Below are positions 59,160-64,000 of a stretch of 64,000 nucleotides of DNA, in pieces; position 1 is the stretch's first letter; every line of letters begins with the position of its first letter. The notes beneath the pieces were generated by a model. The model did not search any database, was not told where the DNA came from, and worked only from the letters and a program-made list of their open reading frames with translations. The stretch is from the NCBI GenBank assembly GCA_020744425.1, contig JAGMUV010000009.1, positions 62,001 to 126,000 on the forward strand, in the 5' to 3' direction. Source of the DNA: Dactylonectria macrodidyma. Taxonomy: Eukaryota > Ascomycota > Sordariomycetes > Hypocreales > Nectriaceae. Made by a program: the position numbers and the translations under genes.

Positions 59160-61800
59160 ACTTTATTAAAAAGTAAGAATATCTTAAAGATATAATAAGG
59201 TATAGAAAGTAAATAAAATATATTAATTTATAAAGAAAAAAGATATTATATTATAAGAATTTATCTATATTTATACTATAACTTAAGGGTTTAATAAGTA
59301 TAAAGAATGCCTTACTATATATATTAAATGGCTTATAAAGGCTATTTATAGTTAGCTAGAGGTCTTAAATATACTATAAGATTATCTTACTTTTTATATA
59401 GTAAGGGTAATTATTACTAAGGCTCTAAAAAAGGAAATAAAAGTACTAGAAGAAGCTAGAGATATATTTAGTACTTATTAAATTAACTATAGCTAAGAAA
59501 AGACTTTATATATTAGTATAGTGTAAGAAGAATAACCTAAAGAGAGTTAGAAACTTAAGGATTATAAGTATATACTTAGTAATATGCAGTTCGGGTAGAT
59601 ATATAAGTAAGTTAATACTTATATTCCTCTTCTATTTAGACTTCTTAATAGCCTTATAGTACTTAAGATTGAATAAAAAGACCGAGCATTATAAGATCCT
59701 ACTAAATTTGTAACGATTCACACTTCGCATTACGTCTCCTAGCCCGTTAGGCCAAAAGATAAGTCTATAATTACAATGGTAGCGATTATAGGTGTGAATA
59801 ACAGCTATTAAATAGGGTCTCATGCACGCCTGGCTGTCCAGGTCGTAACAAAATTTAACTATAGGATTGCAGTCATTACTTCAATTCTCTACTACTCTTA
59901 AGCCTCAGAAGGGAGTAATAAATTCCCCTATGTCTTTAGTGCCTTTCTGCATTCTAATAGCATAAAACGACGTATTCTGGATCTATTTCATCAGTTTGGG
60001 CTTTATAAGGGCTATAAAGGGGTCTATAAGCACTTTAAAACTGTAGTAGAATAAGTAAAAGCATTCTTACTATCTTTAAGTATAGATATTAGCTAATAGT
60101 AAGTAGAGGACAGTCTATTAATATAGCTAATAGCTAGATACTTATATTATATATAATAATTTTAACTATTAAGAAAGTATTAAATACTAGCTTATTTTAA
60201 CCTATGTAGAAATGCGCTTTATAATAATAAGAAAGGTTTTTAAAAGTGCTAATATTCCCTCTAGTAGATTGAGGAAGTTAATACTACACTACGAGGTTCT
60301 ACTTATAATAGAGGATCTCCTATACTCTCTTAGTATAGTAATATATAATAAGACTATGGTTAAGATTAATACTTACTCTATAGCTAAGGCAATTCGAATA
60401 GTATATTTAAAATCAGTTAAATCTATATTCTCTAGCTCTAACATCCCTTTCCCTATTATACTAACTATCGAATTACTTAAGGTTTAATGAACTAATAGTA
60501 AGATACTTAGGCTAATTCTCTTTAATAAAAGTACTTTAAATAGCTCTTATAAGGTTATAGAGAGTATCTATAAGCATTAGTTCTAGCTAGATAATATAGA
60601 ATTTAATAACTGTCTATTCTTAGTATTTAGTAATTAAAAAACATCTATACTTATTTAATCTATATAAGCTGAATAAGTAAACGTATTTATAATATATAAT
60701 TCTAAAGACTAATTAATAAGAGTTATTACTCTCTTTTACTTATATATAAATTTCCTCTAGTTTATATAAAAGATATATTATAATAATATAAAGTAATAAG
60801 ACGCTTTAACCCTTTATTATAATATTAACTTTTAGAAATATAAGAGTATTCTAATAGACTATATAGCCTTTTAAGTTCTAAAAGAGCTAGTACTTTATAG
60901 TTTTAATACTTAGATTATTAGATTACTTTATACTTGCTTTAAGTAATAAGGTATTAATACCTCTAAATAAGATAAGATTAATTAAGCAATTTAGAATATA
61001 AATACTAATGATTTTATAGACTTAGTAAAAGATATTTATAAGTCTGCATTTAATCTATAATCTTAGTGACTACTTAAGGAGAAGTATGCTAATAATATAG
61101 TTAATAAGGAGTTCCTTAACTATATTTAATATCTTTAATAAATAGTTATTTATAAGACTTTAAAGTATAGTATTAAGAATAGAGATATAGAACTTATTAA
61201 TTAAGTTATTAGTATTTATTGCTTTTACTTTAAAGGAACTGGATAATTAAACTATGCTTTTAAGATACTCTATCTAAAGCAGCTTATTAATAGTAAGGCT
61301 TATAATAAAGAGCTTTAGTATATAATTCTCTTAAATAGCCTTATTAATCTGTATAGTCATTAGGATACTTAGTAAGAAGTTAATTATAGTCTTAAATATC
61401 TAAATCTAGAGCTAAAAAGAGAACTTTAGGCTTATTAAATATTAACTTTTAGATTAAATGCTTTATTTAAAACTACCTTATTAATAGTAGAGTATACTAT
61501 TTATTTATATAAGGCGATAGAGAAGGCATTTACTTAGAATAATAACCTTACTTATTCTATACCCTCCTCTATAAATAATATTTATATATTAGTATTTAAG
61601 TTAGTATATAACTTAATTAAATTTTATAATAATAATAAATAAATAAGATATTAAATACTTAATATATATATAATTAGGCTTAAGAGAGTAGTAATAAAAA
61701 AACTAGAAGTATTTAATATAAAAGTTATAAAAGATAAAGATTAAATTATAATACTGCTTTATAAAAAGCAAAGAGCTATAGCTAACTTAGATCCTAATAG
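59160..61800 (+). pseudogene. RIP-degraded gene resembling fungal DUF6589 proteins, interrupted by a solo LTR
   Basis: Plus-strand coding track with many TAA/TAG codons. Around 59,930-60,050 it reads FSAFLHSNSIKRRILDLFHQ and a following FGLYKGYKGVYK block. A surviving frame 60212-60487 covers part of it. Further on, GTGQLNYAFKILYL (about 61,230-61,275) fits the conserved FRGxGxxNYAxE-like block I associate with DUF6589. That family is repeated in many fungal genomes and is probably transposon-borne. The assignment is from memory of the block pattern and is moderate at best. Confidence 0.4.
59709..59850. mobile_element. solo LTR, 142 bp, not RIPped
   Basis: Starts TGTAACGATTC and ends GGTCGTAACA, flanked by a perfect 5-bp duplication AAATT (59,704-59,708 and 59,851-59,855). 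G+C-richer than the surrounding RIPped DNA. The coding track of the host gene continues on both sides. Confidence 0.75.
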
Positions 61801-61999
61801 TAATATAATAGCGATATTAGTATATATATTCTTATAGAGTTTCTAGTATTATATTAATATATATTACTAGCCTTTAGAAAATAGAAATAAAACTTATAAA
61901 TAGAGTTTACTTTTAGATATTAACTTAGAATAACCTATTTATAATATCCACTCTCTATAGTTATAATAGCTATTCTTCCCTTTCTCTTTATAAAGACTT

Positions 62000-64000
62000 T
62001 ACTTTATATTAAAGTCTAGAATACTAAATGCGATTCATTTTATAATTTCTCCTTCTCTTTAATTTAATATAGGACATTTTAATAACTGATTATTATTCAT
62101 TATACCTAGCACCTTAGTCTTACTATCTTTAAAAATACTAAATATTATAGAAGAATAATCTATATTTATTAGCATTATTAACCTACTTATAGATCTATAT
62201 ATTAAGTTAGCTAATACTATAGGCATTAATAAGGTAAGTAGATAAGGAGAGGATAAGGCTAGTATTTCTCTTGCTTAAGTAATGATTCTTTTTAATAAAG
62301 AAGCGTACTCTTCCTATTTATATAAGAATAACGCTCTTCGTTCTTTATTCAGAGTTATTAGAAGTACTGCCTTAAGAGATACTCTTCTCTTTTAAGGCAT
62401 TTAGTACTTAAGAGTAAGATAAACTCGTTTTTCTTATAATACTCTCTGTATTAAGACTTAAGCTATAGTTATAGTTCTTAACTTACTACCTTTAGGCTAG
62501 TTCTTTACTATATAAGACTTAATTTTATTAAACTCTTTAAATAGCTTATTAGAATAGTCTTTTATCTAAGTTAATTTTATAAACTTCTTTAATTTAGTAA
62601 TTAAGCGGATATTTATATATTCTATTAATATTAATATTTACTTACTCTTTTATATAAATAGTTATATAATAAGCTTAGGCTTTATTATTTAATATACTAA
62701 ATTAATAATATTATTTTTTTAAAGAATTAGGCAATTATAAAATGCACTTAATACTATTCTTACTTATAGCTTCTAAAGACTAAGAGTAATATCTTAGAAG
62801 AAAGGCACTATTTATATTAAGTTAGAGTTATAAATATTATAATACTTATCTAATTCTAGAAGAAGTAACTTAAATACTAGGTTTAATAAGTTCTCTTATA
62901 GTTAGTTTATTAGGATTTAGTATATATATATAAATTGATTAATAAGGTTAAATAGTACTAAGTAGTTATTATATAGGTCTATTTAGTGCTCTCTTTTTAT
63001 CTTATATCTATATTACTTTTTAAGTATATTATAATTAATAATGCTTATAGTAATGTCTGATTTATTATTTAGTATATTACTATTTACTCTTTATTTAGTA
63101 GGGTATGATTAAGCTAACTGGCTTATATTAGAAGGCTATCTTAAGGATAATAGCGTCTGATTACTAAAGAATATTACTGCTCTTATTAATGCAATCCTAT
63201 TACTTATAGCCTAGCTTTCTATTAAAAAGATCGCCTCTCCCTTAATACTGGTCATTCTAGCTATATAACTAAACTGTTAGATAAGAATATATAAGAGTCA
63301 TTCTAGAGGGAAGCTATACTAAATAACTTATATAATATCTAAGAGATCTACTCTTATTCTTAGTAATTCTATAGCTATTATAATTCAGATCTAAGAGTTA
63401 GCTTTAGAAAACTTATTATATATACTATTCTTATTATTTAGAGTAATATACGAGTAGTAGACCTAGATAATTTACTTATAGTTATAGGCTACTATAGCCC
63501 TAGCTAATAGTTTTTATAACTACTTTTATAAACATTCTGTATATTTTTATATATCTTACTAGAAGTCTATAAATATTATAGTCTTTAGAATACTCTCTAG
63601 TATTAGTAAGCCTTTTATTATAATACCCTATAAAATAAAAAAGAGGCTTATAAATCTCTTTATTATCTATAGCTAGATCATTTTAATAATTAACTTAATC
63701 TCTAGTCTATTAATAGATAATTAAAAAAACTTATAACTGGCTTTAAAACCTATTATTTTCCTTATAGTTTCTAATATTATTTAGTCCAGGGTAGTAGAGT
63801 AGCTAAACTAAGGAATATCTTTTCTTAATCTTTAGTAAAGGAGAGAGAGTTATGCATACTATAAATAGATATTACTTTTCTAAAGAGCTACTAAATGCAG
63901 TTTATTTATAATTATAATAAAGACATGCCTTTTAAAGGACGGGCTATTAGCTATTAACTGAAACTATCTAGCTATAATCTCTAAACCTATAATAAGATAA
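62000..64000 (-). pseudogene. RIP-degraded RecQ-like DNA helicase, 5' part beyond the right edge
   Basis: Minus-strand coding track (stops seen as TTA/CTA on the plus strand). From about 63,900 down: KRHVFIIIINKLHLVAL, the DEAH-box motif II with Asp-to-Asn and Glu-to-Lys changes, then SNIYLQYAQLSLLYQRLRKD and IPQFSYSTTL (motif III, SATL), then at about 63,400-63,200 SQIIIIAIELLRIRVDLLDI-like motif V and VIQYSFPLE followed by ILIQQFSYIARM (motif VI, QRxGRxxR). This order is diagnostic for RecQ-type SF2 helicases, several of which are repeated or subtelomeric in fungi. 62,000-63,000 probably holds its C-terminal extension but shows no recognisable domain. Confidence 0.55.

Overview
This is a nuclear fragment from a filamentous ascomycete, probably a Sordariomycete (inference). 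The signs are genes cut by 46-70 nt GT-AG introns, a Fot1/pogo transposon, fungal families (Pth11-like membrane protein, HeLo-like pseudokinase, multicopper oxidase, sugar porters) and long A+T-rich blocks where old transposon genes are full of TAA/TAG codons at former Gln/Trp positions. That last pattern is the mark of repeat-induced point mutation (RIP).

1-28 kb is gene-bearing. On the minus strand it holds a frameshifted DHA2-type drug transporter cut by the window edge, a multicopper oxidase split by an intact 1,877-bp pogo element, a six-exon sugar porter, two short-chain dehydrogenases, a Ser/Thr kinase, an eight-exon sugar porter and a secreted Cys-rich/Ser-Thr-rich wall protein. On the plus strand it holds a DUF7703-like membrane-protein relic, a six-exon Pth11-like protein and a HeLo-like plus pseudokinase protein. 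For six of the spliced genes the exon lengths I derived sum to a multiple of three with an open frame throughout; the multicopper oxidase does too once the transposon and one TA are removed. The kinase (minus) and pseudokinase (plus) are divergent over a 429-bp gap. They pair a complete kinase with a helical-domain pseudokinase, the layout known from the animal RIPK3-MLKL necroptosis pair.

28-34.4 kb is a RIP-degraded Helitron whose helicase can still be followed. A 425-bp element with identical 90-bp LTRs and a 5-bp target duplication, apparently free of RIP, sits inside it. 34.4-39.1 kb is a non-RIPped island with a decayed Ras-like GTPase, an intronless 399-codon coiled-coil gene and tandem repeats.

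39.1-58.5 kb is one nested stack. A Ty1/copia element (183-bp LTRs, GTACT duplication) carries a RIPped pogo element and an 11.5-kb gypsy element (244-bp LTRs, CGTAT/CGCAT duplication) in its 3' part. 58.5-64 kb holds a RIPped plus-strand gene resembling DUF6589 proteins, cut by a fresh solo LTR, and a RIPped minus-strand RecQ-like helicase running off the right edge.

No rRNA, functional tRNA, CRISPR array or core secondary-metabolite synthase was seen. All functional calls are from reading motifs; none was checked against a database.
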